This document shows positions 29,029 through 40,158 of a DNA stretch of 64,000 nt, piece by piece. Below the pieces are notes generated by a model. It ran no database searches. It was given only the letters and a program-made list of their open reading frames with translations, and was not told the origin of the DNA. The stretch lies in NCBI RefSeq assembly GCF_016755635.1, contig NZ_CP051500.1:62001-126000 (forward strand), given 5' to 3'. Within the stretch, counting starts at the first letter, position 1. Every line of letters begins with the position of its first letter. A program made the position numbers and the translations under genes. This DNA comes from Helicobacter pylori. Its GTDB lineage: Bacteria; Campylobacterota; Campylobacteria; Campylobacterales; Helicobacteraceae.

Positions 29029-29853
29029 ATGGGAGCGCTTTATCTTTCTCGCCCCATTTTTAAAAGCACAGACCAGCTTTTCACTCTTTATCAAGGGGAT
29101 TGCAATGAGGTTTTGCCCCAATTTGAAAATGCTTTTGATTTGATTTTTGCTGATCCGCCTTATTTCCTTTCTAATGACGGCTTAAGCATACAAAGCGGTA
29201 AAATCGTGAGCGTCAATAAAGGCGATTGGGATAAAGAAAATGGGATTAACGATATTGATGAGTTCAATTACCAGTGGATCAACAACGCCAAAAAGGCTTT
29301 AAAAAACACAGGAAGCCTTTTAATCAGTGGGACTTACCACAACATCTTTTCTTTGGGGCGTATTTTACAAAAATTGGATTTTAAGATTTTAAACCTCATC
29401 ACTTGGCAAAAAACCAACCCTCCTCCCAATTTCAGCTGCCGTTATTTGACGCATTCAGCTGAGCAAATCATTTGGGCGAGAAAAAGCCACAAACACAAGC
29501 ATGTTTTTAACTATGAGGTTTTAAAAAAGATCAATAACGATAAACAAATGCGTGATGTATGGAATTTCCCAGCGATCGCTCCTTGGGAAAAAACAAACGG
29601 CAAGCACCCCACTCAAAAACCCCTCGCGCTGTTGGTGCGCTTGCTTTTAATGGCGAGCGATGAAAATTCTCTCATTGGCGATCCTTTTAGCGGGAGCTCC
29701 ACCACAGGCATTGCGGCCAATCTTTTGAAAAGGCAATTTATCGGCATAGAAAAAGAAAGCGAATTTATCAAAATATCCATGAACAGAAAATTAGAATTAG
29801 ACGCTCGCTATAAAGAAATCCGATCTAAAATCAAAGATTTAAACCACCAGTAA
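29029..29853 (+). CDS. hpyIIIM: DNA adenine methyltransferase, HpyIII type (GATC)
   Basis: A 274-residue beta-class amino-methyltransferase: the catalytic DPPY motif near residue 42 precedes the AdoMet-binding DPFSGSSTTG near 223. DPPY favours N6-adenine. By position and sequence it corresponds to the conserved H. pylori GATC methyltransferase. It starts three bases after the hrgA stop. Its neighbour is hrgA rather than the cognate endonuclease, so it probably acts without a restriction partner at this locus. GATC specificity is from family knowledge, not visible directly. Confidence 0.85.
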   Translation: MGALYLSRPIFKSTDQLFTLYQGDCNEVLPQFENAFDLIFADPPYFLSNDGLSIQSGKIVSVNKGDWDKENGINDIDEFNYQWINNAKKALKNTGSLLISGTYHNIFSLGRILQKLDFKILNLITWQKTNPPPNFSCRYLTHSAEQIIWARKSHKHKHVFNYEVLKKINNDKQMRDVWNFPAIAPWEKTNGKHPTQKPLALLVRLLLMASDENSLIGDPFSGSSTTGIAANLLKRQFIGIEKESEFIKISMNRKLELDARYKEIRSKIKDLNHQ

Positions 29854-29873
29854 AGCCCCTTTTTTAAGCCGCT

Positions 29874-30770
29874 TTAAGCGTTATACTTTTGGGATTTCAC
29901 CTCAAAATGGGATTCTATCTTCACCCATTCCTTACAAAGGATATTCTCATGCCCAAAAAGCCAGTGTTTAGGGCCAATAATGATTTTTTCTGGATTGTTT
30001 ATCAAATAAGCCGCCCACCAACTATAAGTGCTGTTAGCGATAATGCCATGCTTGCAAGATTGCATGAGCAGCATATCCCAATACGCTTCTTCGTCTTTAT
30101 CCCTAGTGGTCATGTCCATAAAAGGGTAGCCAAGATCAAGGTTTTGCGTGAATTTTAAGTCTTCGCAAAACACAAAAAGCTCCATGTTTGGCACGCGCTT
30201 TGCCATATACTCAAGCGCCTTTTTTTGATAGTCAATACCAAGCTGACAGCCAATCCCCACATAATCCCCTCTTCTTATATGCACAAACACGCTGTTTTTA
30301 GCGGCTAAAATCAAAGAAAGCTTGCGCTGGTATTCTTCCTCTTTTTTTTTATTATTTCCATTTTCGGGGGGGGGTAGGGTGAAGGTTTGCTTGATTAAAG
30401 GGGATATAGCGTCAAAATATCGTGGATCTTGAAAATAGCCAAAAAAATAAGTCAAGCGGCTTGGCTTTAGTAATTTAGGCTCGTATTCAAAAACGATTTC
30501 TTGACTCACCCTATCAAATCCCATGCATTTGAGCGCGTCTCTTACTAGCTTGGGGAGGTGTTGCATTTTAGCTATAGCGATTTCTTTCGCGCTCGCATAG
30601 GGCAAATCAATAGGGAAAAGTTCTAATTGCATTTTCCTATTACTCCCATCAAAAGAAGTAGTATCTAATAGCACAGGCGTATTAAGGTGTTTTTGCAAAC
30701 TTTTAGCAAAAGCGTATTGAAACATTTGATTCCCAAGCCCCCCGCAAATTTGCACCACCTTAAAAGCCAT
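29874..30770 (-). CDS. futC: Alpha-1,2-fucosyltransferase (phase-variable, in frame)
   Basis: A 298-residue GT11 enzyme that adds alpha-1,2-fucose to make Lewis Y and Lewis b-type lipopolysaccharide antigens. Motifs: GGLGNQMFQYAFAK at residues 9-22 and HIRRGDYVGIG near 157-167. The gene carries a C9 tract (complement of 30366-30374, coding Pro-Pro-Pro) followed by A9 (complement of 30342-30350), the known sites of slipped-strand and translational frameshift variation. Here the full frame is open, so the gene is ON. It is convergent with the methyltransferase 20 bases away. Confidence 0.96.
   Translation of the reverse strand: MAFKVVQICGGLGNQMFQYAFAKSLQKHLNTPVLLDTTSFDGSNRKMQLELFPIDLPYASAKEIAIAKMQHLPKLVRDALKCMGFDRVSQEIVFEYEPKLLKPSRLTYFFGYFQDPRYFDAISPLIKQTFTLPPPENGNNKKKEEEYQRKLSLILAAKNSVFVHIRRGDYVGIGCQLGIDYQKKALEYMAKRVPNMELFVFCEDLKFTQNLDLGYPFMDMTTRDKDEEAYWDMLLMQSCKHGIIANSTYSWWAAYLINNPEKIIIGPKHWLFGHENILCKEWVKIESHFEVKSQKYNA
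30342..30374 (-). repeat. futC poly-C and poly-A switch tracts
   Basis: On the minus strand C9 (30366-30374) is followed 15 bases later by A9 (30342-30350). Changes in C-tract length shift futC out of frame; the A run followed by G forms the slippery heptamer reported for futC. Current lengths give an intact gene. Confidence 0.93.
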
Positions 30771-30867
30771 TCAATCCCTTTATTTGTCAAATGAAACGCT
30801 AATTTTAGCTCATTTTAAAGCCCTTTTCAATAAAAGCCTAAAAAGTGGGGCAAGTAACGCTTTCAAA

Positions 30868-31398
30868 TCATTTGAATTTTTTATTTGAAAAAGATGCGTA
30901 TGAGGGTTCTAGCAAGCGTTCTTGGTATTCTAAAAGAATCCTGTCTTCGCTATTGAGCGAGTAGGCTTCATCGTATTTGCGCTTGATGATGCCCTTTAAA
31001 ATGGTGTGCTGGACTTGGTATTTATCTTCTTTAAGCATTTCATCCACTAAAGCGTAAAGCTGAATGTCTTGAATGAGTAAATCTGAAATCTTAACGCTCT
31101 CTTTGTCAAACAATTCTTCATTAGCGCAATATTCATTCACTAAAATAAGCACTCGGTTATACACATCAGAGGCGATTTTAGCGTTTAGGGTTCTATAAAT
31201 GTAACTTTTGATTTTTTTGAGTTGCTCTTCTAAATCTTCACTGGCCTTGCTCGCTAAAGCCAGAATGCTTAAGATTTGAATCAGAGTCATCATTTTATGG
31301 CTTAAAGAGCGGGTGCGCCATTTAATGAGAAAGCGCATGAAATAAGACATTTTGATAGAAAGGCTACAGGGGAGGGTGTTTTTCTTGGGTTTTGGCAT
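30868..31398 (-). CDS. Conserved hypothetical helical protein
   Basis: A 176-residue, mostly helical and basic protein with no signal peptide. One moderately hydrophobic stretch (MMTLIQILSILALASKA, about 36-52) precedes a long charged helical region. No catalytic motif is seen. It diverges from the dehydrogenase gene at 31471 and lies upstream of futC in the same direction. The ribosome-binding site is weak, and Met 17 or Met 20 (MSYFMRFL) are alternative starts. I do not recognise a family. Confidence 0.7.
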   Translation of the reverse strand: MPKPKKNTLPCSLSIKMSYFMRFLIKWRTRSLSHKMMTLIQILSILALASKASEDLEEQLKKIKSYIYRTLNAKIASDVYNRVLILVNEYCANEELFDKESVKISDLLIQDIQLYALVDEMLKEDKYQVQHTILKGIIKRKYDEAYSLNSEDRILLEYQERLLEPSYASFSNKKFK

Positions 31399-31470
31399 GC
31401 TTAGTTTCTTTTAAAAAAGGATTTTGTGGTTTAATTATATAACTTTAAAACTAATTCTAGGAGTAAAGAG

Positions 31471-32415
31471 ATGGAAACATTCAAAAAAGGCGTGGTCTTA
31501 GACGCTAAAAGCGTGGGGTTAAAGGCGCTAGAAGTTTTAAAAGAAGTGGCGGATTTTGATTTTTATGAGATCACTTCGCCTAATCAAGTGGTTGAGCGCT
31601 GCAAAGAGGCTGAGATTGTGGTGCTGAATAAAGTCGTTATCACTCAAGAAATTTTAAGCCAATTGCCTAAACTCAAACTCATTTGCATTAGCGCTACAGG
31701 CACGGATAATGTGGATATAAAAAGCGCGAAAGCTTTAGGCATAGAAGTCAAAAATGTGAGCGCTTATTCTACAGAATCCGTAGCCCAGCACACTTTAGCG
31801 TGCGCGTTGTCTTTGTTGGGGAGGATCAATGATTACGATCGTTATTGCAAAAGTGGGGAATATAGCCAAAGCGATATTTTTACGCACATTAGTAATATTA
31901 AAATGGGGCTTATTAAAGGGGGTCAATGGGGGGTTATTGGTTTAGGTGCAATCGGTAAAAGAGTCGCTAAGCTCGCTCAAGCTTTCGGGGCAAAGGTGGT
32001 GTATTATTCCCCTAAAGATAAAAAAGAAGAGTATGAGCGCTTGAATTTAAAAGAACTGCTCACAACAAGCGATATTATCAGCATTCATGCCCCCTTAAAT
32101 GAAAGCACGCGCGATTTAATCGCTCTAAAGGAATTGCAAAGCCTAAAAGACGGGGCGATTTTAATCAATGTGGGGCGTGGGGGCATTGTGAATGAAAAGG
32201 ATCTGGCTGGAATTTTAGAAACCAAAGATTTGTATTATGCGAGCGATGTGTTTGTGAAAGAGCCTTTTGAAAAAGATCATGCGTTTTTGAACCCAAAGAT
32301 CCAAAATAAATTGCTTTTAACCCCCCATATCGCATGGGCGTATAGCGACAGCTTGAAAACCTTAGTAGAAAAAACCAAAGAAAATATTCAGGATTTTTTA
32401 GCTTCTCAAAAATAA
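31471..32415 (+). CDS. D-isomer-specific 2-hydroxyacid dehydrogenase
   Basis: A 314-residue NAD-dependent dehydrogenase. The Rossmann motif GVIGLGAIGKRVAKLAQAFG lies near residues 152-171. The catalytic Arg lies in INVGRGGIVNE near 235, an acidic catalytic residue near 265 and His in LTPHIAWAY near 287. Related to glycerate, hydroxypyruvate and phosphoglycerate dehydrogenases; the substrate cannot be fixed from sequence. The protein lacks the ACT domain of full SerA. GAGG-like ribosome-binding site (AGGAG) precedes the ATG. Confidence 0.92.
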   Translation: METFKKGVVLDAKSVGLKALEVLKEVADFDFYEITSPNQVVERCKEAEIVVLNKVVITQEILSQLPKLKLICISATGTDNVDIKSAKALGIEVKNVSAYSTESVAQHTLACALSLLGRINDYDRYCKSGEYSQSDIFTHISNIKMGLIKGGQWGVIGLGAIGKRVAKLAQAFGAKVVYYSPKDKKEEYERLNLKELLTTSDIISIHAPLNESTRDLIALKELQSLKDGAILINVGRGGIVNEKDLAGILETKDLYYASDVFVKEPFEKDHAFLNPKIQNKLLLTPHIAWAYSDSLKTLVEKTKENIQDFLASQK

Positions 32416-32481
32416 ACGCAAAAAAAGGGGGTTTTTGTTGGGTTTTTCTCTCCGCTTTTCTCCCCTTTTGTTGTGAGAGTG

Positions 32482-32501
32482 CCCCTTTCTAAAAAAAGGG
32501 G
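32482..32501. terminator. Hairpin between convergent genes
   Basis: CCCCTTT pairs with AAAGGGG across CTAAAA, with flanking T-rich sequence behind the dehydrogenase gene. A similar hairpin lies behind R1 copy A at 17317-17340. Confidence 0.55.
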
Positions 32502-32504
32502 CTT

Positions 32505-32660
32505 CCAAAGCATTCCGTTGAACGCTAACACGAAAGGCTCTTTAAAGTCTGCATGGGTATTTCCCACCCTAAAAAGACTGGGGGGATTTTAACCTCTTTT
32601 AGCTTTGAATATAGCCCTATGCACTCTTGCGCCCTAAAGAACGGAGTTTTTCGCGTTAGT
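32505..32660 (-). repeat. Dispersed intergenic repeat R1, copy B
   Basis: Reverse-complement partner of 17160-17310, in the 346-base gap between convergent genes. The conserved blocks keep order and spacing with a few small insertions. Short internal pairings (GGG...CCC around an A-rich loop, GACT...AGTC/GCC) are kept in both copies, compatible with an RNA structure. Confidence 0.85.
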
Positions 32661-32761
32661 GGGATAAAATCTAAACAATGGAGTAAGGTTTAATGGTTTT
32701 CAACCAAATTAAGAAAAAACCTTTAGGTGGATTGACCTAAAGGCTTTATTGAAGAGGACGA

Positions 32762-33475
32762 TCACATCTTAGAAATATCAATTTTAAAGGTGTGGATTTC
32801 ATCTTCTAAAAAGACTTTAACCACCACCACACCCGGGGTTTTAAGGTTTTTGGTATCCACTACCACAAACCCTCCCTTAGCCTTACCTTCAACATTAAGG
32901 GTGTTGTTTTTAAGGTAATTGATCGCTAGGATTTTTAAAGCTTGGCGGCTTTCTTGCATGACTTCTTGCTCTTCTACATCATCCATCATCATCATGCCAA
33001 AGCCTGGCCCATACAAGCCCATTCCCCCATACATCATGCCATTATAAGCTAAAAATCCCCCTTGCCCGTAATAAAACATAGGCGGGGTGATCATATTGAC
33101 ATTATCAATAGGGGTGGTCGGCACGGCAATATTAAAACTTTGTAAAATACCCTCAAAATCAAAACTGGATTTCATCACCTGTCTTAGGCTTAAGACCGGT
33201 AAATTCGTTTGGTTGATAGACACCGAAATGGCTTTACGGCTAAACACCACAGGATTTCCCTCTAAAACTTGCGCCCCTACATACAGCACTAAAGGGGACT
33301 CGCTTAAGCCTTTCAATTTGCTTTGAGCGATTTCTAGCTGGACTTTAGATTTGGCTTGCGTGGAAGTCATCACTTGAATCCCATTATTATAGGATGTAAC
33401 ATGTTCAGGCGTGATCTTATAGCTCGCGCAAGCGCTCATCAGTAAGGCTATCGCTACTAAAACGATTCTTTTCAT
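32762..33475 (-). CDS. Lipoprotein with Gly/Met-rich segment
   Basis: A 237-residue lipoprotein precursor: signal MKRIVLVAIALLMSAC with lipobox LMSAC (Cys 16). A central Tyr/Gly/Met stretch (YNGMMYGGMGLYGPGFGMMM, about 140-165) resembles the MYG run of the protein at 15210. The C-terminal 70 residues look like a beta domain (GGFVVVDTKNL, GVVVVKVFLED). The start at 33475 has AAGGGA seven bases upstream; an ATG five codons earlier does not. Probably periplasmic or outer-membrane-anchored. No function known to me. Confidence 0.82.
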   Translation of the reverse strand: MKRIVLVAIALLMSACASYKITPEHVTSYNNGIQVMTSTQAKSKVQLEIAQSKLKGLSESPLVLYVGAQVLEGNPVVFSRKAISVSINQTNLPVLSLRQVMKSSFDFEGILQSFNIAVPTTPIDNVNMITPPMFYYGQGGFLAYNGMMYGGMGLYGPGFGMMMMDDVEEQEVMQESRQALKILAINYLKNNTLNVEGKAKGGFVVVDTKNLKTPGVVVVKVFLEDEIHTFKIDISKM

Positions 33476-33580
33476 CAAAATCCCTTTCATTCAAAGTTTA
33501 ATTTTCGTTTAGAATTTCCTTATTATAGTGTAGTTTGACTTAAAATTAAGATTTTATTAAAAACAAGAGCTTAAAAAGCT

Positions 33581-35050
<1,470 letters not shown>

Positions 35051-35171
35051 TTACCATAATTTTTAGCCGTAGCATACCCTAAAAGAGCGAATGCAACCTT
35101 AAATGGTTTTTAATGAGAATGATTGATCGCCTTTTTAATCCAGTTTAATTTTGGATTTATGCTTATAATAC

Positions 35172-35177
35172 TATAAT
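35172..35177 (+). promoter_or_regulatory. tlpA promoter -10 (TATAAT)
   Basis: A consensus TATAAT lies 58 bases before the tlpA start codon, in the divergent gap with thrC. Confidence 0.7.
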
Positions 35178-35234
35178 GCGGTTTAAAATTTTGCCGCAAA
35201 TGGGCAAAAAATTTCATCATAGTAAGGTTGTGTT

Positions 35235-37262
35235 TTGTCTAAAGGTTTGAGTATCGGTAATAAAATCATATTGTGGGTGGCGTTGATTGTGATCGTGTGC
35301 GTGAGCATTTTAGGGGTGTCCTTAAACAGCAGGGTGAAAGAGATTTTAAAAGAAAACACCTTGCGTTCTATGCAAGATAGTTTGCATTTTAAGGTTAAGG
35401 AAGTGCAAGGGGTTTTGGAAAACACCTATACGAGCATGGGCATTGTCAAAGAAATGCTCCCTAAAGACACCAAAAGAGAAATCAAAATCCACTTGTTGAA
35501 AAACTTCATTTTAGCCAATTCGCATGTCGCTGGGGTGAGCATGTTTTTTAAAAACAGAGAAGATTTAAGATTAACGCTTTTAAGGGATAACGATACGATT
35601 AAATTAATGGAAAATTCATCATTAGGGAATAGCCCTTTAGCGCAAAAAGCGATGAAAAATAAAGAAATTTCTAAAAGCTTGCCTTATTATAGGAAAATGC
35701 CTAATGGGGCGGAAGTTTATGGGGTTGATATTCTTTTACCTTTATTGAATGAAAACGCTCAAGAGGTTGTAGGGGCTTTGATGATTTTCTTTTCTATTGA
35801 CAGCTTCAGCAATGAAATCACTAAAAACAGGAGCGATTTGTTTTTAATTGGCGTTAAAGGTAAAGTGCTTTTGAGCGCGAATAAGAGTTTGCAAGACAAA
35901 TCTATCGCAGAAATTTATAAGAGCGTGCCTAAAGCCACCAACGAAGTGCTGGCTATTTTAGAAAACGGCTCTAAAGCGACTTTAGAATACTTAGATCCCT
36001 TTAGCCATAAGGAAAATTTTTTAGCCGTTGAAACCTTTAAAATGCTAGGCAAAGCAGAAAGTAAAGACAATCTTAATTGGATGATCGCTTTAATCATTGA
36101 AAAAGACAAGGTCTATGAGCAAGTGGGATCGGTGCGTTTTGTGGTGATTATAGCGAGCGCTATCATGGTATTAGCCTTGATTATAGCGATCACTCTCTTA
36201 ATGCGAGCGATTGTGAGCAGTCCTTTGGAAGTCGTTTCTAGCACCCTATCTCATTTCTTCAAACTATTGAACAATCAAGCCAATTCCAGCGGTATTAAAT
36301 TGGTTGAAGCGAAATCTAATGACGAATTAGGGCGCATGCAAACAGCGATCAATAAAAATATCTTGCAAACCCAAAAAATCATGCAAGAAGACAGGCAGGC
36401 CGTCCAAGACACCATTAAAGTGGTTTCAGATGTGAAAGCAGGGAATTTTGCGGTGCGCATCACAGCTGATCCCGCAAGCCCTGATTTGAAAGAATTGAGG
36501 GACGCGCTAAACGGGATCATGGATTATTTGCAAGAAAGCGTGGGGACTCACATGCCAAGCATTTTCAAAATCTTTGAAAGCTATTCTGGCTTGGATTTTA
36601 GAGGGCGGATCCAAAACGCTTCAGGTAGGGTGGAATTGGTTACTAACGCTTTAGGGCAAGAAATCCAAAAAATGCTAGAAACTTCGTCTAATTTTGCCAA
36701 AGATTTAGCGAATGATAGCGCGAATTTAAAAGAATGCGTGCAGAATTTAGAAAAGGCTTCAAACTCCCAACACAAAAGCTTGATGGAAACTTCTAAAACG
36801 ATAGAAAATATCACCACTTCCATTCAAGGCGTGAGCTCTCAAAGTGAAGCCATGATTGAACAAGGGCAAGACATTAAAAGCATTGTAGAAATCATCAGAG
36901 ATATTGCTGATCAAACCAATCTTTTAGCCCTAAACGCCGCTATTGAAGCCGCAAGAGCCGGCGAGCATGGCAGAGGCTTTGCGGTGGTGGCTGATGAAGT
37001 TAGGAAGCTCGCTGAAAGGACGCAAAAATCGCTCAGCGAGATTGAAGCCAATATCAATATTTTAGTTCAAAGCATTTCAGACACGAGCGAGAGCATTAAA
37101 AACCAGGTTAAAGAAGTAGAAGAAATCAACGCTTCTATTGAAGCCTTAAGATCAGTTATTGAGGGCAATCTAAAAATCGCTAGCGATTCTTTAGAAATCA
37201 GTCAAGAAATTGACAAAGTCTCTAACGATATTTTAGAAGATGTGAATAAAAAGCAGTTTTAA
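35235..37262 (+). CDS. tlpA: Methyl-accepting chemotaxis receptor TlpA
   Basis: A 675-residue chemoreceptor: transmembrane helix at about 10-28, periplasmic dCache sensor to about 295, second helix 300-322 ([20 protein letters not shown]), HAMP region, and a conserved signalling hairpin near 560-610. It ends [10 protein letters not shown]. TlpA is reported to respond to arginine, bicarbonate and acid. The start is TTG with AAGG upstream; the next Met is well inside the sensor. The signalling tip shares 114 identical bases with tlpC. It abuts queH by one base. Confidence 0.95.
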   Translation: MSKGLSIGNKIILWVALIVIVCVSILGVSLNSRVKEILKENTLRSMQDSLHFKVKEVQGVLENTYTSMGIVKEMLPKDTKREIKIHLLKNFILANSHVAGVSMFFKNREDLRLTLLRDNDTIKLMENSSLGNSPLAQKAMKNKEISKSLPYYRKMPNGAEVYGVDILLPLLNENAQEVVGALMIFFSIDSFSNEITKNRSDLFLIGVKGKVLLSANKSLQDKSIAEIYKSVPKATNEVLAILENGSKATLEYLDPFSHKENFLAVETFKMLGKAESKDNLNWMIALIIEKDKVYEQVGSVRFVVIIASAIMVLALIIAITLLMRAIVSSPLEVVSSTLSHFFKLLNNQANSSGIKLVEAKSNDELGRMQTAINKNILQTQKIMQEDRQAVQDTIKVVSDVKAGNFAVRITADPASPDLKELRDALNGIMDYLQESVGTHMPSIFKIFESYSGLDFRGRIQNASGRVELVTNALGQEIQKMLETSSNFAKDLANDSANLKECVQNLEKASNSQHKSLMETSKTIENITTSIQGVSSQSEAMIEQGQDIKSIVEIIRDIADQTNLLALNAAIEAARAGEHGRGFAVVADEVRKLAERTQKSLSEIEANINILVQSISDTSESIKNQVKEVEEINASIEALRSVIEGNLKIASDSLEISQEIDKVSNDILEDVNKKQF

Positions 37263-38368
37263 TGCTCATTCATATTTGCTGCTCGGTGGATAACCTGTAT
37301 TTTTTAAAAAAGGCTAAAGAGGCTTTTGCGGGTGAAAAAATCATAGGGTTTTTCTATAACCCCAATATCCACCCTTATAGCGAATACTTGTTGCGTTTAG
37401 AAGACGTGAAACGCGCTTGCGAGATGCTAGGAATTGAATTGCTTGAAGGCGATTATGAATTAGAAAAATTTTTAGACAAAGCTAAGGGTAAGGAATTGTT
37501 AGGGGAAAAAAGCGAGCGCTGTTTTGAGTGCTTTGATTTGCGCTTAGAAGCGAGCGCATTAAAAGCCTTTGAATTAGGGGAAGAAAAATTCACCACCACC
37601 TTACTCACAAGCCCTAAAAAAGACCCTAACCAGCTCATCGCTAAGGGACAACACATCGCGCAAAGGCACAATTTGGAATTTGTTGTGTTCAGAAACGATA
37701 ATTTTGAACATTTTAAGAGCGAATTGGATTTGAATTTGCAAGCTTTGGCGAGAGAAAACGAGCTTTATCGGCAAAATTATTGCGGTTGCCAATTCGCTTT
37801 AAAAATCCAAAAAGAATCCCAAAACAGAAGCCCCTTTGAGCTTTACTCGCCCTTAAAACGCCAGATTTTACCCGCAAGTATTGAAGAAAGGACGCAAGTT
37901 TTTAGAACATTAGAAGCGGCTAAAAAGGACGCTAATAAGCCTTTTTTAGCCCAAAAAACGATCGCAACTTACCGCTTATTAAATGGGGGCGTGTGGCTTT
38001 CTAAAAATTCAAACCCCTTGAATTGCTGTATTCTAGCGCGCTCTAAAAGTAAGGCTAAGGTTAGGATCAACGATTTAAGGTGGGTTTTTTCTCAGCGTTT
38101 AAGCGTGCTAGTGGGTTATAGCCAAAGAGATGAAACCTTGTTTTTAACTTTAGAAGGCCTTAATACTCTTATGGCAAAAAACTACGATAATTTAAAAGAG
38201 TTAAACCTTAACCCCTTAAATTATGAAGAAGAGTTATCTTTAAGGGCGTTAGTGAGCGGGAGCGAGAGCGTTAACCCTATTATCGTGCTAGAAGAACGCA
38301 CAGAAAAAACCATTTTTGTAGAAATTAAAAGCATTTTTCAAGAAGAGAAGGTGTTTTATTTGCTCTAA
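37262..38368 (+). CDS. queH: Epoxyqueuosine reductase QueH family protein
   Basis: A 368-residue protein. Residues 1-180 match the QueH (DUF208) family, which carries out the last step of queuosine synthesis in organisms without QueG: ICCSVDNLYF near 5-14, CFECFDLR near 87-94 and YCGCQFAL near 174-181 carry the Cys residues for the metal and redox site. The C-terminal ~180 residues form an additional domain of unknown role. The first base overlaps the tlpA stop. Confidence 0.87.
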   Translation: MLIHICCSVDNLYFLKKAKEAFAGEKIIGFFYNPNIHPYSEYLLRLEDVKRACEMLGIELLEGDYELEKFLDKAKGKELLGEKSERCFECFDLRLEASALKAFELGEEKFTTTLLTSPKKDPNQLIAKGQHIAQRHNLEFVVFRNDNFEHFKSELDLNLQALARENELYRQNYCGCQFALKIQKESQNRSPFELYSPLKRQILPASIEERTQVFRTLEAAKKDANKPFLAQKTIATYRLLNGGVWLSKNSNPLNCCILARSKSKAKVRINDLRWVFSQRLSVLVGYSQRDETLFLTLEGLNTLMAKNYDNLKELNLNPLNYEEELSLRALVSGSESVNPIIVLEERTEKTIFVEIKSIFQEEKVFYLL

Positions 38369-38585
38369 GCTAAACTTTAATGGAGCGATAAATTCTTGTA
38401 ATTAAAAATTATTAAAGTTGGCTTTAGTTATCCATGCTTGATGAGAACAAAACCTAAAACAATATATTATTTTAAAATATAGCGTTGCGTGTAAGTAGGG
38501 GTTATATTCAGTCAAAACATGCAAGTAATTTAAAGTTAATTTAAGATAATTAGGCACAATAGCCGTAAAAAGTTTAAGGCTGTAT

Positions 38586-39347
38586 TTGAAAACTCTATTT
38601 AGTATTTATCTCTTTTTATCGTTGAACCCACTCTTTTTAGAAGCTAATGAAATCACTTGGTCTAAATTCTTAGAAAACTTTAAAAACAAGAATGAAGACG
38701 ACAAACCTAAACCCCTAACCATTGATAAAAATAGCGAAAAACAGCCAGTCTTAGATAAAAACCAGCAAATCTTAAAAAGGGCTTTAGAAAAAAGCCTTAA
38801 ATTTTTCTTTATTTTTGGGTACAACTATTCGCAAGCCACTTTTTCAACTTCTAATCAAAGCTTGACTTTTGTAGCCAATAGCATAGGGTTTAACACCGCT
38901 ACCGGTTTAGAGCATTTTTTAAGAAACCACCCTAAAGTCGGTTTTAGAATCTTTAGCGTCTATAATTATTTCCATTCTGTTTCACTCTCTCAGCCTCAAA
39001 CCTTAATGGTGCAAAATTATGGGGGCGCGTTAGATTTTTCTTGGATTTTTGTAGATAAAAATATTTATCGTTTTAGGAGTTATTTGGGTATCGCTTTAGA
39101 ACAAGGGGTGCTATTGGTGGATACGATTAAAACCGGTGCGATCACAACGATTATCCCAAGAACCAAAAAAACCTTTTTTCAAGCCCCTTTGCGTTTTGGT
39201 TTTATCGTGGATTTTATCGGCTATTTGTCTTTGCAATTAGGGATTGAAATACCCTTAGTGAGGAATGTTTTTTACACCTACAACAACCATCAAGAAAGAT
39301 TCAAACCACGATTTAACGCTAATCTTTCTTTAATCGTTTCGTTTTAG
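38586..39347 (+). CDS. Outer-membrane-like protein
   Basis: A 253-residue protein with a signal-like N-terminus (MKTLFSIYLFLSLNPLFLEA), a charged linker at 25-75 and then an alternating, aromatic-rich beta pattern (KFFFIFGYNYSQATFS, then FRIFSVYNYFH) ending in NANLSLIVSF with terminal Phe. This is typical of small H. pylori outer-membrane proteins. The start is TTG with AAGG (GTTTAAGGC) 7 bases ahead. A 217-base gap with nothing clear separates it from queH. It ends 4 bases inside the convergent glycosyltransferase gene. Ligand or transport role unknown. Confidence 0.8.
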   Translation: MKTLFSIYLFLSLNPLFLEANEITWSKFLENFKNKNEDDKPKPLTIDKNSEKQPVLDKNQQILKRALEKSLKFFFIFGYNYSQATFSTSNQSLTFVANSIGFNTATGLEHFLRNHPKVGFRIFSVYNYFHSVSLSQPQTLMVQNYGGALDFSWIFVDKNIYRFRSYLGIALEQGVLLVDTIKTGAITTIIPRTKKTFFQAPLRFGFIVDFIGYLSLQLGIEIPLVRNVFYTYNNHQERFKPRFNANLSLIVSF

Positions 39348-40108
39348 TGTCCTTTTCCCCTTTTAAATAAGCCCATGATTTTCCTAGGGTATTTTAAAAG
39401 CATGGAAAAAACATTCGCTTGAATGCCGTTTTCTTGGCATGCTCTTATGTTTTCTTTATTCCTTAATAAAAGGCTTTTAAACCCGCTCGTGCTAACCCCC
39501 CCAGTGCGCATCACCACTAACGCTTCTTTCAAATAAGAAAAGCTTATTTTTTGCACCACAAACAAGCGGATGATCATCTCAAAATCCGCTGAAATCTTAT
39601 AATCGGTTTTGTATAGCCCATAGCGTTCATAAATGGCTTTTTTGACAAAGAGCGTGGGGTGGGCTGGCACCACGCCATAAAGCAAGGTTTTAGGGCTAAA
39701 CTCCCCGCTCTCATAATAGCGCACCACTTTTTCTAAACGATCCGGTTTGACAAACACCAGATCTGCATACACGCTATCGCAATTTTTGTTTTCAAACTCA
39801 TGCACCACTTTTTCTATTACAAACTCATCTTTGTAAAAATCATCGCTATTCAATAGAGCGATAATATCCCCACTAGAACGCTTTATGCCTTTATTCATGG
39901 CGTCATAAATGCCCTCATCTTTTTCACTCACCACGCAAGCGATTTTATCTCTATATTTTTGAATGATTTCTAAAGTGCGATCCGCGCTAGCCCCGTCTAT
40001 AATGATGTATTCAATGTTTTTATAAGTTTGATGAAGCACGGAAAGAATGGTGTCTTCAATGGTTTTTTCGCTATTAAAACACGCCGTAATCACAGAAACT
40101 TTTAACAA
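39344..40108 (-). CDS. Family 2 glycosyltransferase
   Basis: A 254-residue GT-A enzyme starting with the typical VSVITACFNSEKTIEDTILS. DxD-like SDDF lies near residue 89 and the acceptor-side ISADFEMIIRLF near 178. The H. pylori homologue takes part in lipopolysaccharide O-chain or core synthesis and is normally co-transcribed with tlpB, whose leader G-tract is bound by the sRNA RepG. The start is TTG with AAAGGGG upstream. Here tlpB is missing, and a G6 tract lies 23 bases before this start codon. Confidence 0.9.
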   Translation of the reverse strand: MLKVSVITACFNSEKTIEDTILSVLHQTYKNIEYIIIDGASADRTLEIIQKYRDKIACVVSEKDEGIYDAMNKGIKRSSGDIIALLNSDDFYKDEFVIEKVVHEFENKNCDSVYADLVFVKPDRLEKVVRYYESGEFSPKTLLYGVVPAHPTLFVKKAIYERYGLYKTDYKISADFEMIIRLFVVQKISFSYLKEALVVMRTGGVSTSGFKSLLLRNKENIRACQENGIQANVFSMLLKYPRKIMGLFKRGKGH

Positions 40109-40130
40109 TCCAACCCCTTTTTGATAAACT

Positions 40131-40158
40131 CCCCCCTGATTTTTAGAGTAAGAATATA
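40131..40158 (-). promoter_or_regulatory. G6-containing leader and possible promoter of the glycosyltransferase
   Basis: On the minus strand a TATATT hexamer (complement of 40153-40158) is followed by ATCAGGGGGGAGTTT, with six G at the complement of 40131-40136, and then the start codon. It resembles the RepG target (homopolymeric G) known from the tlpB leader. Identity of the leader is inferred. Confidence 0.5.

Noticed and set aside
29874..30770. Frameshifted futC
   Set aside because: The poly-C and poly-A tracts were checked; the frame is continuous across both, so the gene is intact here.
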